Shown here: positions 34,004 through 46,069 of the stretch, piece after piece
Numbering within the stretch: position 1 is the first letter of the stretch
How the letters are laid out: every line of letters begins with the position of its first letter
Source: Pelobates cultripes
Taxonomy: Eukaryota; Chordata; Amphibia; Anura; Pelobatidae
Reading direction: 5' to 3'
NCBI GenBank assembly: GCA_933207985.1
Contig: OW240916.1
Coordinates: 296,558,080-296,622,079, forward strand
Length of the DNA stretch: 64,000 bases
The notes under the pieces: model-generated
What the model saw: the letters and a program-made list of their open reading frames with translations, nothing else
Told to the model about the DNA's origin: nothing
Databases searched by the model: none
Translations under genes and position numbers: made by a program

Positions 34004-34803
34004 GGCTAGTTGACAGCCCAGGTATATGTTACTCTCGAGCGCCGAAATCGTGGTGGGCAAGAGTAGCAAAATAGCCGCCCATAATCTCACAAGACGCGTG
34101 ATTAAAGATGGCCGTCGAGGGTAAAGGAACATGGTCCCTGGAGTCTCGGTAGACGCGGGATCAAAGATGGCCGCCACGTCATGCTCGGGCTACCTCGTGG
34201 TCGGCCCACAGACTGCCCTGCACTAAGGTAGTGAATGTTGGAAAGCATCCAGCACATTACCGGGTGTACAGTCTCGGGCAGCCTGAGAGATAGAAGGCCA
34301 GGAAAATCGAAAGAAAAGTCATGATACATATGGTATAAAGTACATCTACTATAACTGTACATAAAACCTATTAAGTCAATAATAAAATTTACACCTAACA
34401 CCTATTAAATCCATATAAAGTACATATAATACTTATCAAAACAAAGGATGAAATGCCTATAAAAACTGATAAATTACAAGTGATATTAATCACAACTAAA
34501 GGTTATGAAATAAGGATAATGTTAAATCGACATAATATCTATGAAATAACATAGAAAAACACAACTGCATATAGTACAGAAGCACAGCAAGAACATACAG
34601 TAAAGTATATAAAAATATAATACAGAAACAACCTCAAAGAGGCACTGTAAACATAAAGTAATGGAGAAGAGTAATACTCTGACCTGTCTGTTTGATGGAG
34701 CAGTAAAGAAAGAGGAAATGATGAGGTCACATTGCCTTATGTACATCCTGCTCTCCTGTGATTGGTTCTTTTTTCTATGTGTTTCTTTACTGCTGTATGG
34801 AGT

Positions 34804-34866
34804 CATAGGCATGCGCAGCCTATTGTATAAGGTTGTGCACCCTAAAGCAGAAACACACACGCCGCG

Positions 34867-34905
<39 letters not shown>

Positions 34906-36182
34906 ATATATACATATATACACATACACATACACACACACACACTGCTGTGTGTGTGTAGGTCCTGTGTGTGAAGTCGCTGTGTGTGAAGGCACTGTGT
35001 GTGTGTAAGGGTGCTGTGTGTGTGGGTGCACTGTGTGTGTGTGAAGGCGCTGTGTGTGTAAGGGTGCTGTTAGTGTGTGCTGTGTGTGTGTATGTGTAAG
35101 GGTGCTGCTAGTGTGTGTGTGTGTGAGGGTGCTGTGTGTGTAAGGGTGCTGTTAGTGTGTGCTTTGTGTGTGTAAGGGTGCTGTGTGTGTGTAAGGGTGC
35201 TGTGTGTGTGAGGGTGATGTTAGTGTGTGTATGTGTAAGGGTGCTGTTAGTGTGTGCTGTGTGTGTGTAAGGGTGCTTTGTGTGTGAGGGTGCTGTGTGT
35301 AAGGGTTCTGTTAGTGTGTGCTGTGTGTGTGTATGTGTGAGGGTGCTGTGTGTGTAAGGGTGTTGTTAGTGTGAGGGTGCTGTTAGTGTGTGTGTGTAAG
35401 GGTGTTGTTAGTGTGTGCTGTGTGTGTGTAAGAGTGCTGTGTGTGTGTGAGGGTGCTGTTAGTGTGTGTGTGTGTAAGGGTGCTGTGTGTGTAAGGGTGC
35501 TGTGTGTGTAAGGGTGCTGTTAGTGTGTGCTGTGTGTGTGTATGTGTGAGGGTGCTGTGTGTGTAAGGGTGTTGTTAGTGTGAGGGTGCTGTTAGTGTGT
35601 GAGTGTAAGGGTGTTGTTAGTGTGTGCTGTGTGTGAGGGTGCTGTGTGTAAGGGTGCTGTTAGTGTGTGTATGTGTAAGGGTGCTGTTAGTGTGTGCTGT
35701 GTGAGGGTGCTGTGTGTGTAAGGGTGTTGTTAGTGTGAGGGTGCTGTTAGTGTGTGTGTGTGCTTTGTGTGTAAGGGTGATGTATGTGTGTGTGCTGTAT
35801 GTTTGTGTGTAATGTGTGGGGGCCGTTTAGTTAATATCCCCCCTCCCTTCTTACCTTATGTAGGGAGGGGGGACCGAGCTCCTGCCTTCCCTGGTGGTCC
35901 AGTGGAGAGTGAACTCTAGCCCCCTGTGGGGCTAGAGTTCACTCTCGCGAGATCTGAGCGTTGCCATGGTAACCGCGGCCGCGCTCCTACCGCGCGAGAG
36001 GAACCCGGCGGAGCTGTTGGCAAGAGCTTCCCGGGTCCTCTCCTGCATCCCTCCCTGCCTGTGGGTCGGTGCGAGAGATCTTTGATCTCCCTCACCGGCC
36101 CACGGAGGGAGGCACATAGCACGTGCCGCGGGGATTAGGGTGTGCCTAGGCACACCCGGCACACGCCGTGCGCACGCCTATG
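34804..36182. mobile_element. hAT-type element filled by minisatellite
   Basis: Perfect 8-bp duplication TATGGAGT at 34796-34803 and 36183-36190. Ends CATAGGCATGCGCA and TGCGCACGCCTATG are inverted, and a second inverted block (CACCCTAA and TTAGGGTG) follows inward. The interior holds (TA)n (34867-34918), (CA)n, about 800 bp of GTGTGTAAGGGTGCTGTTAG-type units (34990-35800) and a GC-rich segment (35840-36150) with a hairpin at 35909-35946 (arms GAGTGAACTCTAGCCCC). No transposase. Confidence 0.85.
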
Positions 36183-36349
36183 TATGGAGTTAGTACAGAG
36201 ACATGCGAAATACAAAGCCTCCTGTCATGTGGTAAAATGGAATGCATGCCATCATGGGTATATATAATAAACAGTGATTTATTTATTTTTCCATTATTTA
36301 GTCAGAGGAGTGTCGCTTTAAAGATTATATTGTTTTGAATGTGAAGACC

Positions 36350-36400
36350 AGGGATAGGCAACCTTCGGCACTTCGGATTTTTGGGCTACATGGACAGAAT
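36350..36400. mobile_element. hAT-like terminus fragment
   Basis: CAGGGATAGGCAACCTTCGG followed by CACTTCGG resembles the CAGGGGTAGGCAACC start of 12195-13422. The other end was not found. Confidence 0.4.
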
Positions 36401-38896
36401 TCAGAATCAGAAATGAAAATGAACATGCTCGGCCTTTGTTTAGTTTGTGATTTATCTACAGTTCAGCTGGTACTCTGGGAATTCCATCAGATTGGCACAA
36501 ATTCAGACAAATTACAGTTTGGAACAATATAAATATCAAAGTCTGCAATGTTATCACTTAGGTTTCTGGGAATTACAAACCAGCTGTTAACATTCTACAA
36601 TTGAGCTACAACTCACAGAAATACCAATAAAACACACCTATGTTGAAGTTTATATGACAAGGATAACAGTGCCATAGGAATTTAATAAAGTTAAAGAAAC
36701 ACTCCAAGCACCATAACCACTACAGATCAGTTTGACAACTTCCCTGCGTCTCCTTTGGTACCCATGGAACATCTGTTCTTCCCCTGCAGGAGAAGCTGGA
36801 TCTTCACAGAGTGAAACCTGACTTTCTGAGGACCGCGGTATAGCTGAGAGGCCTGAAATTATTATGCAGCATCCCCAGTGCTGAGAGTATCCACAAAATG
36901 CACTAATTGGTGCTTTACAGCTAATCAACTTTGTGTGTTGGTGTTGTATTAGTTTGTATGAAGTCATATAAAAATATATCAATTATAGGGGTACCTGTTA
37001 TAACAAATATAACCTAATCTTTAGTGACAGAGAATCAAATTTCATCTATACACCTTGCTAGCAGAGTTACTAGCTAATGTATAGATTTCTCTAAAATCAG
37101 ATATTTAGGAACAACCTTTTCTCCCAATTGTCAGGCAATTGTCAGGCAATTGTCTGTGCCGATCAGCACAAAGATAAGAGGGCTGTGTTCTGCATGTCTG
37201 TTATCAGAAACCTCTCCACTGGGCATCTCTCCTCCTTGAATTCAGTCTAAGGGAAAGAGATGCCTGCAAAGGGAAGAGAGCAGCAGCTCTGTGTGTGAGA
37301 GCAGCAGAGGCAGCATGGAGAGAAACAGCCAGAATGATTTATTGCAGATGCTTTAGACAGGCAATCTGAAAATAGAGAGAGAAAGAGAGCAGATTTTTTT
37401 TTTTTTTTTTAAACAAAGCCAACATAAAGTGTTAGGGAGTTTTAACTTGTTATTTGAAGCAAATCTGTACTTTCCAAATGGGTATGCAGGAGAGGTGTGT
37501 CTTACAGCAAGTGCAACTTCCACAGAAAACATGATTGATGCTCTCAGCATTAGACAGGGGTAATGGGAATAATGGGAATAAATTAATATTAATATTATAT
37601 ATTATAATATAATTCATATTAGTTTATTAATATAATTAAGGGACAGAATGAAATTCATTTGGTTAGAAAACTGGAAACCTATATCTGTCATGACAGGTTC
37701 ATTATTAAGCAGGTATTAGTAATGATATCTGATGCCCCAGGCAGCATGCAATTTTCAGTGTGACAGCATCCATGCAGAGTTTACAATTGCATTTATCCTT
37801 AAAGTACACGATGTACACGCTATTTGTTTCCAGACCAGATGCATTGCTCTTTTTATGAATTAGTTTATTTTTTTGTTTTTTTGTATCAGAAATAGTTTAG
37901 TGACTCTGTAACTCACTACAAGCTTACTGACCCCTGTTTGGTGGCACATTATTCCAAGCAATTATTTACATAGTTACCAAAGATCTTTCTTGAAAGGTGC
38001 CATCCAAGGGTTATTGTTGGGCAACTTAGCTCTTTTTGGATAACCCACCATAGATTAAATTCTGACATCTATAAAGAGAGCTCAGTATATGGGCCATGCT
38101 ACTAATGAACAGAAATATAAAATCTGTTGTTATACATTGTTCGCAATGCACGGATTAAATGTGGTACTTAGAATCATAGTTTTCAAATGCTATAAATGAA
38201 AGACTAGGCCTTCCTTTGACCACCAAGACAGCACTGACTTGGAGACTATAGTGCCATAAAAATTATGATGTTATGGCAAGGGCTACTAGACCATTTCTTA
38301 AAAAGAAACTGTCACTTACTCACATTTAACTAAAAGTTAGCTATTAGTTGTGTTAAAATATTTTTTTTGTTTTTTTAAGTTTGCTTTGTGCTATATATTT
38401 TAAGTTACGTACTTTGCTGGCCAAGGCTAAAAAAATTATTAAAAACACTAGCAAAGGAGTTAAATCACTTAACCCTAGCAATGGCTTACATGGTGCACGC
38501 TTAAGTATGGCACTGTGAGAGAGAATTCCAAGCGCAGAGACGGCAGTCTCGCTGCAATGCTCAAAGTTCAGCAGAGGAAAGTAACTATTTACTTACCTCC
38601 CGTACTCGCTTTACTCCAGTAAACATTGTAATAGCATTTACTGAAATTACCGAACAAGGAACTGTATCTTCACTTTAACAGGTCACTTTAACAGATAACA
38701 GTTCCTGGTAAGTAAAGATTTTTCAGCTTCCAAAGCAACTAAATATATGCTTTATCATAGTGGTAAATCATATATTTATTTGCTTTGGGAGCTATTAAAT
38801 CTTTACTTATCTGCACTCCCCTTCCCTCCACTACAGAATCTCTATTCTCAGATGTCCTTTTCTGCCCTCTGCGAGACACTTCCAAAAGCAGAGATA
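36401..38896. other. Intron 1 stretch, mostly unrecognised
   Basis: A piece at 36690-36735 (AAGAAACACTCCAAGCACC) looks like a TTAA-family start. A poly(T) run lies at 37391-37410. Nothing else could be named, and the short open frames show no protein signature. Confidence 0.5.
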
Positions 38897-38904
38897 TCCA
38901 TCAT

Positions 38905-39529
38905 CAGTGGCGTACATACCAGGGTCGCAGGGGTCACGGCTGCGACTGGGCCCGGCCCACCAGGGGGCCCGGCCGCCCCTGCAACCCGGTATGTACCCAC
39001 TGGGCCAGCCTCTTCTCCTGGGGGGCCCAGGAGCCGGCCACCTTACACACACACTAACACACACACACACACTAACACAAACACACTAACACACACACAC
39101 TAACACACACACTAACACAAACACACTAACACAAACACACTAACACACACACTAACACACACACTAATACAAACACAAACACACACTGACACAAACACAA
39201 ACACACACACACAAACACACACACACTAACACAAACACACTAACACAAACACATTTCTTTTTAAATTGAATCCCCCCAGCCTCCTTACCTTTTGGAGAGC
39301 TGAGGGGATTCCCTGGGGTCCAGTGGTGCTGCTGGCCCTGCTGACACCCGGCAGGTGGGCACGCGAGGGAGGACTCTCCCCTGAGTGCTCCCTCTTCAGC
39401 TCCCTCGCGCACCGCACTGATACCGGAGCCAGAAGATGACGTCATCTTCCGGCGCCGGCATCCCTACGCGGGGGGGGCCCACGGATCAATTTTCGCACTG
39501 GGTCCCCATGGGTCATGTGTATGCCATTG
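38905..39529. mobile_element. hAT-type element with (CA)n core
   Basis: Left end CAGTGGCGTACATACCAGGG; right end is the inverse of CAATGGCATACACATGACCC. Flanks TCCATCAT (38897-38904) and TCCTTCAT (39530-39537) match 7 of 8, as expected of an old hAT duplication. GC-rich arms contain GGGCCC words; the core is an approximately 210-bp (CA)n tract with CTAA interruptions (39045-39254). Open frames across it are repeat artefacts. Confidence 0.75.
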
Positions 39530-39869
39530 TCCTTCATACTGATGCGAACATGCTGGCTTCGCAGTGCATCCTGTATAGTAGGTGTAACTATGTGTCAAGG
39601 TGCAAGAGAACCATCTGCGGGTCTCACACTGAGGATTTAATTGTCAGGTTATTAAAGAGTTTTAAACTACAATCTGTACATTTGCTAGCATTTCTGATAA
39701 TCAAATGTATATGGAATTTAATTCTCTTTAAAGTGAGACTAAGTTTTGTGTACCATAATAGGAGCACTATTAAATGTACACAACAGGCACCCACTTCACT
39801 TCATGACAGTGAACTGGTATGGGTGTCATGTGCCTCCTATTTTAGCCCTGCAGCTCAAAACTAAGCCTT

Positions 39870-40105
39870 AAAACTCTCCTATTTTAATCAGATGGTCACG
39901 TTTTTCTGCTCATGCGCAATAGCCTCCCAATGCTTTTCTACAGGAAAGCATTGGATTGACTGAGATCATCAATCTTGAAGATCTCAGCCAAAGGGGCAGA
40001 GCTTCCCCAACAAGACCGGTGCAGCTAGGTGACTGGGTGCTTGCGCAGTCACCTAAACTGGGCATATTCGTATTCCTTGCGCTATTGTGTTCCTTTAAGA
40101 ACCTT
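39870..40105. mobile_element. TTAA-family element, 3' part
   Basis: Contains the hairpin CCAATGCTTTTCT/GGAAAGCATTGG (about 39926-39953), GAGATCATCAAT and CTCAGCCAAA words of the family, and ends GCTATTGTGTTCCTTTAA at about 40099. The left end is unclear. Confidence 0.5.
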
Positions 40106-40109
40106 ATTT

Positions 40110-42643
40110 GCCATTGCAGAGCACAGATAAACTGTCCTATTAATTATTATTAGAGAAAAGCCATTATTGGCAAAGTATTGCATAAAACTATTTCAAAATC
40201 CATGAATTCTAATTTTACATTTAATGCATGAAATTACCATTACTCCAAAATACACATAAATTCAGCTATTTTAGTGTTTAATGGCATAAGCAGTTTGAAT
40301 CATTCCAGAAATACAGTTTATAATGGTGTTAGATAATTAAAAAAATGGTATGTTTTGCCTTTCTAAAGTCTTCACAAAAACTTTTTCGATTCCCTGACAT
40401 TTTTAAATAATATTGAACATATTTCCTTGTTATGAATGTTTGATTTTAAGCTATATATTCTTTAATCATTTCACTCCCAAGCACTTTATATGAAAAAATA
40501 TTAGCATAACATTTATTTAAAAACAAGGGAAACATAATTAGTACATATAATCCAATAAATCTTTTTTTTTTTACGTGCAGATTAATTTACTTAAAATTTA
40601 AAAATGCGTACATTTACAAATCTTTTATTTTTAATTTAATTGTAATTTTGGATGTCTTAAACTTATTCCTGCTGTGTAATATCTTGGCACACACGATTTA
40701 TCACATAATGCTAAACAGAATAATCTAATAAGCAAACCAGGATGTCAGAGATAATAGACCTTCTCAATTAACAACAAAGTGGTTAAAATACCAAATTATT
40801 TATCTGCAGGAGTTAGTACCTGACACCCCATGTTCTAATGTGCTAGATAACAAGATATTATTGTGCAGCATTGCACGTTATCCTACCTACACAGACAAAC
40901 TTTATGCTGGACAATGGGCTAAAATATCAACTCAATGGCACGAGTAAGTACATGACAAATTCTACAACCCACAGACTTCTTAAATTATATTGAGCTATAC
41001 TGTGCTGAGGGTGTTAGTACATTACATTCTTCTGATTCCTAAAAATTTTTCCCTAGACACACATAGGTCATCAGATCACACAATCTCAACGTGGCAATAC
41101 TTTTAGCTTCCACAAGAACAATTGACACTGTGCAACAGAATGTGGAGCAAGGAATATTGTCCTCTTGTGATGTTTCGTCTTCCACTCAATACCGTTTGGG
41201 TGACAGAACAGCTGTCCTTTTGACCTTGAGCCAGCCCTAAGGGTATATGGTTTAAGAGGGCCAAAGCCACAACACTGATTGTGAGGGATTCGGTTGGCTT
41301 CTATACTTTGTTTACATGTTCTCCTCAGATCCGTGTGGACAAAATAAAAAATACTTAGTTGTGGATAAATCTACTTTGGTTTAGAAAAACAGGACAGGCA
41401 CTGGGTGAAGTTATAACAATGATGCAGTCACTATGTGTTGCATATTTTGGGAAGTTAGATGTAGGGGCAAGATGGGCGCCACTGGAAATGTCATGGGTTA
41501 TCAGTGAAGCCAGCTGCAACACAGGCGATCTACTGGGACAAAAAATGAATGTGTCTTCAATGACAGGCTGGTCCACAAGGTGGTCGGGATAGATAGCAAG
41601 TATGCCAGTTACCATGGTAACCAATGGACTGTTCCTGCAGTCTGCTTTACTAATTCAATTTGCCCTAGAATTACAGCTCTGTGTTCAGTGCAGCACTTGT
41701 TTATGTATAGAGCGTCATGGGTGGGTCAAGTGTTACTCCAGGAGCTTTTCAATATAAATTCAAATAGCTCAAAGTTTCAATAAAATAAAAAACCTCCATG
41801 AAACATACCCAAATATTAGACATTTAAAAGGATACACTGGAAGAATAAAAAAAGGTTAAAATTTCACATTCTATTCAAAGTATCACATCAAAACATAGAA
41901 TCAAAGAGTGAGCCAATCAATATTATTGGGGACCTAAATTGAAGCAAATGACAGACAAAGGTCTTGCATGCATCTCCTCAGGTTTCTCATTTTAGGCTTC
42001 CTAGTTGTTCCCACAGATTTAAAAAGAAGAAGAAGCAGAGAATATTCTGTCCTTCCTTGAGGGGAGTTGAGCCAAAAAGACCAGTAAAGGCATAAAATAT
42101 ATTTAAACCTAAATACTTACACCTAATCTTTCAGTGCAGAGATGTTGCAGTCCAAAAATACAATTGTGGACATCGGGGCAGCCGCAGGCGCAGCTGCTCG
42201 CCCCCAAATGATGCACGTTCCATATTCTGAGGGATGCCGTGCATGTCGCTTAGGGGCAGGCGGCAGCACATGCAACCACTTGCATCCATTTCCGGTGGCT
42301 TAATTGGAGCATATACAGAGATACATCCGGTCTTCATGTAAGTATACGCTTTATTCTATACATTTGCCAGCACAGAGTTTTATATATAATTATATATATA
42401 TATTTTATATAGTTTGCAGTCAAACCAAACACCATAAAATTTCCCGCAGTGCAGATGGAAAAATTACTGTTATGCATCACCTGCATATCTCAAATTGAAC
42501 TTTGGGAAGTCCGCCTTGGGCAGGAACTCAGATATATTGTGTTTCCACAAATACCCAGAATTCCCAGCTCGATATGCAAATAAGCACAGATACACATAAT
42601 GTTTTAGACTTTACCTTGTATAAACACAGTTTTTTTCTAAACC
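40110..42643. other. Intron 1 stretch without recognised elements
   Basis: Very AT-rich from 40140 to 40700. A GC-richer block at 42150-42300 may be an unnamed repeat. No coding signature. Confidence 0.5.
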
Positions 42644-42732
42644 AAAGCAGGGCAATGACCAGAAGCCAGCCACGGACTGGACAATTTCAATCTTCTGGGT
42701 CCATCTGTATTGCACCAGTTCTGGTCTATAAG
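42644..42732 (-). repeat. 88-bp inverted repeat, left copy
   Basis: Reverse complement of 45645-45732 with about 5 mismatches in 88 positions (GGACCCAGAAG and GGCTGGYTTCTGGTCATT in the right copy). The spacing is about 2.9 kb. Confidence 0.8.
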
Positions 42733-43712
42733 ATGAAGTCTCTCTGTGAGCATAAAATTTGGTAATTTGTGGTGAGACTATGTACGAACTCAGGAATGCT
42801 GCACTCACCTAAACATGAATACATTATAAAGGTGCACCTGGACAAATTGATACAACAAGCGGAATTCAGCGCAATCACTCCGTAAACACAAGTTTCAAAC
42901 CCACAAAATGTAATTGTTAAAAAAAAGACTTAGGTAAAAATAATGGGGTGTTACATTATCCGATCATAAATTGCATAAACCTGTTACAGCCCCAATGACC
43001 AGCCAAAAATGGGGTACATTGGCATTGTGGCAGGCTTATGCATTGTATAATCATATACTGTAACTAAATTATTTTTAAGTCAGCTGTTTAAAAAAAAAGA
43101 AAAAAAAACTCTTACATTTTCAAGGCTAGTGTTTAGCTGAGTATAAACACACATTTGTATTTGTGGATAAAATAGTAAGCCTTCTAATAGATATCAGTAA
43201 AATCACAAAGATAACAAAAGCACACCTGTTATAAAATCATATTTTTTAGTATATCACTGTTTAAATTGTTGTATAAACAGACAGATCATTGGTGACATTG
43301 AGACTTCTGTTGTAACAAAAACAATATCTAAGCATTCTCATTTTAGAACTGGGGTGGGAGAACCCCCTTCCGATGTAGCTGAAAGATTCTATGACAAATA
43401 TCAAACACATCCACCTGGTACCTGATTTATCTCCCCTATCCCAGTCCTGAGGATGATTTGATATAGTGTGCAGCTAATACAAATCTGTATTATTAACCGG
43501 TATATGTCTGAATGAAAACAAAAGTTGGAAAAAGTGAATGTAGCTAATTTATCAATCTTGACAGATGTCCAGTTGTTAATCTACATAGTGACCAGCCTGA
43601 ATTCTCTACCTGAGAATATAACTAGAGTTGGAACCATCGGGATACATCGTAGTGCCCAAATACTGAATCCGATATCCTAGGACCCAGTACTATTAATGCA
43701 CTTCGAATATGA

Positions 43713-44173
43713 GAAAATTGAGTTGCAATTCCTCATGTCTTCTCTAAGTGGAGTTAATCACCATGAGAGCGTCTCTAATGGTGCAGATCTCTCTTGCATG
43801 GTTGAGATATTGACGTATACTTAGGAGTCTTTGCTTGTAATAAAAAAAATGACAAAAAATATATACTTTTTTCCCCCGGCTGTACTGCTAGCAGTAGGTA
43901 TTCACTGTTTATGGCGCATTGTATCACCCCCTCCCCCCCCCCAAAGTTATAAGGGTGATTGTATTATTTATGTACACTTCTCCACAACTGATTTCTCTGT
44001 CTTCTTCACATTTGTCTTAAATATAACCATCTCCTTTCTCAGGGGTCTTTTTCGTCTGTCCCTCTGCATTCTCTATCCAGAATCCCACACTCTGAAACAA
44101 TCGTTCTAAGTACCATAACCAAATCTAATTAACTCCACTTAGAGAAAACATGAGGGATTGCGACCCAATTTTC
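43713..44173. mobile_element. Element with about 45-bp inverted ends
   Basis: 43713-43758 and 44128-44173 are inverted complements (TCTCTAAGTGGAGTTAAT against ATTAACTCCACTTAGAGA) with few differences, enclosing about 370 bp that include C-rich and A-rich runs. It looks like a non-autonomous DNA element. The right arm runs straight into the CR1-like fragment. Confidence 0.5.
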
Positions 44174-44455
44174 ACATAGTCTTAAATTAGAGGGACAAAT
44201 GTTTAAAAATAATATCAGGAAGTATTACTTTACAGAGAGGGTAGTGGACACATGGAATAGCCTTCCTGCTGAAGTGGTAGAGGTTAAAGCAGTGAGGGAG
44301 TTTAGGCATGTGTGGGATAGGCATAAGGCTATCCTAGCTATAAGATAAGGCTAGGGACTAATGAAAGTATTTAGAAAATTGGGCAGACTAGATGGGCCAA
44401 ACGGTTATTATATGCCGTCACATTCGATGTTACTATGTTTCTATGTGATTATGAT
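44174..44455 (+). mobile_element. CR1/L2-like LINE, 3' end
   Basis: Translates as the C-terminal end of a non-LTR ORF2: FKNNIRKYYFTERVVDTWNS, then LPAEVVEVKAVREFRHVWDR, HKAILAIR, stop. A short 3' UTR (GGGCAGACTAGATGGGCC) and an 8-bp-type tail (ATGTTACTATGTTTCTATG) follow. Only about 280 bp remain, the usual 5' truncation. Confidence 0.8.
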
Positions 44456-45035
44456 GCAAAGAGCCTGTGGGGGCTATCAACCAAAGTTGGATGTGCTAAT
44501 ACCGTAGTCTTCTAAAAATGTTCTAAATGAAGGCAATTGTTTGGTCTATATTTGCTGGGATCACTTGTCCCCGATTGGCCTTTGCTGCAGATATCTATAC
44601 TTTGCATGATTATGGTGCTTTGAGAACCCCTTATTCTACATTTGTATCATATTAATTATGCTTTCACTGAAACCACTTCGTAATTGCCCTTAAGAATCTT
44701 TTTGAAAGTTCTAAATAAATAAACACTATAAATATCAATGTATCATCATCACCTTGAATTAAAGACACAGTGCTTTCTCAATAGGTAACGAAATCTAATT
44801 ACTATTGAGAGAATTTAACGGGGGATAAACAACAAACGCATTAATAAGACAAATGTCTTTTGTAAAGGAGAAATTAAGTTCATTGTATAGAGCTCGGGGT
44901 GCACTATTGATTTAAGGGTCTTGTTTATTTTAACTAAGTGTAATATTGCTAAATGAAAGTAATACATCAAAAGTCAGATAGTTTGTAAGATCTCACTCCC
45001 TGACAAATAATTTAGTTTAACTGTGAGTTTTTAAA

Positions 45036-45063
45036 TGATAATAATAATAATAATAATAATAAT
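45036..45063. repeat. (ATA)n microsatellite
   Basis: About nine ATA units. Confidence 0.9.
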
Positions 45064-45644
45064 ATAACGGTTTCATGTATTTAATTTGAAATTAATCTGC
45101 TTATTTTATTGCATTTTTTCTGCTAAATATACAAAATAAAAATAATAAATATTTCACTAACTGTATTTTCTGTAACTTGCAGAGGATGTAAAAACAGAAT
45201 TCTTTATATGAAGAATTGTGAAGAATCTGTGAAATATGAAGACAGCAGTATTCGCTGATCAGTTTTGAAATGGTAATGAATTGCAGAAAATAACCAGATA
45301 AATATAAAAATATTTTTCTAAATTGGTAAAGGCTTTAAAAGACAAGGACTAAGCAGCCAAGCAAGCCAGGTGCAGACAACATTGACTCCAGAGCCTTTCT
45401 GGAATCATAGGCTTATAAAATGGGTTTCCAGTTGTTTTATTTAACAATTTTAGTGATGTTTATCCTTCTAAATACCTGGTGCTGCCAGGAAAGACTGAAT
45501 TTGGTGTTTTTTTACCATGCACAACCTAGTAGGGTGGCAAAGTAGATGATCTTTTATCCTAGGAATTCAAGCGGTGTCAGCAGGTTTCCTTCTGCCTTCC
45601 TTGGTTGTGATATGGCTCCATATAGCAAAGACTGCCTACATGAT

Positions 45645-45732
45645 CTTATAGACCAGAACTGGTTCAATACAGATGGACCCAGAAGGTTGAAACTGTCCAG
45701 TCTGTGGCTGGTTTCTGGTCATTGCCCTGCTT
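45645..45732 (+). repeat. 88-bp inverted repeat, right copy
   Basis: Partner of 42644-42732; see there. Followed by ACCTAAGATGGTGGTGGTAC (about 45754), so it may be the edge of a longer unnamed element. Confidence 0.8.
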
Positions 45733-46031
45733 GATATTACACTTGCTAGCCTTACCTAAGATGGTGGTGGTACATACCATGGCAACGTCTTGAGATATTG
45801 GCAGGCTCTATTGTCAGCCTTTGATCTTTTGCGTGCCATTCAGAGAGAGGTTGGAGGAACTTATATAACCCCACAAAGTTGTCAAATACAACTCACCAAC
45901 CCCAGAGAATCGTAGATGACTTGGAGGGTTGCCTGGCTTCCAACATTGCGTGCATCTGGCAGCGGGCCTACATGACTGTCTCAATTGAGGCGATGAGCGC
46001 CATTTGGATTTTAACCACAACACAACCATCA

Positions 46032-46064
46032 CCCCGTCACAGCCCCGTCACAGCCCCGTCACAG
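46032..46064. repeat. 11-bp tandem repeat, 3 copies
   Basis: CCCCGTCACAG three times without error, ending at CGACCGG. Confidence 0.9.
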
Positions 46065-46069
46065 CGACC

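Noticed and set aside
35916..36162. GC-rich, CpG-containing region with ORFs, considered as RASGRF2 exon 1 or a promoter CpG island
   Set aside because: It lies within the 8-bp-duplication-bounded hAT-type element and does not encode the RASGRF2 N terminus.
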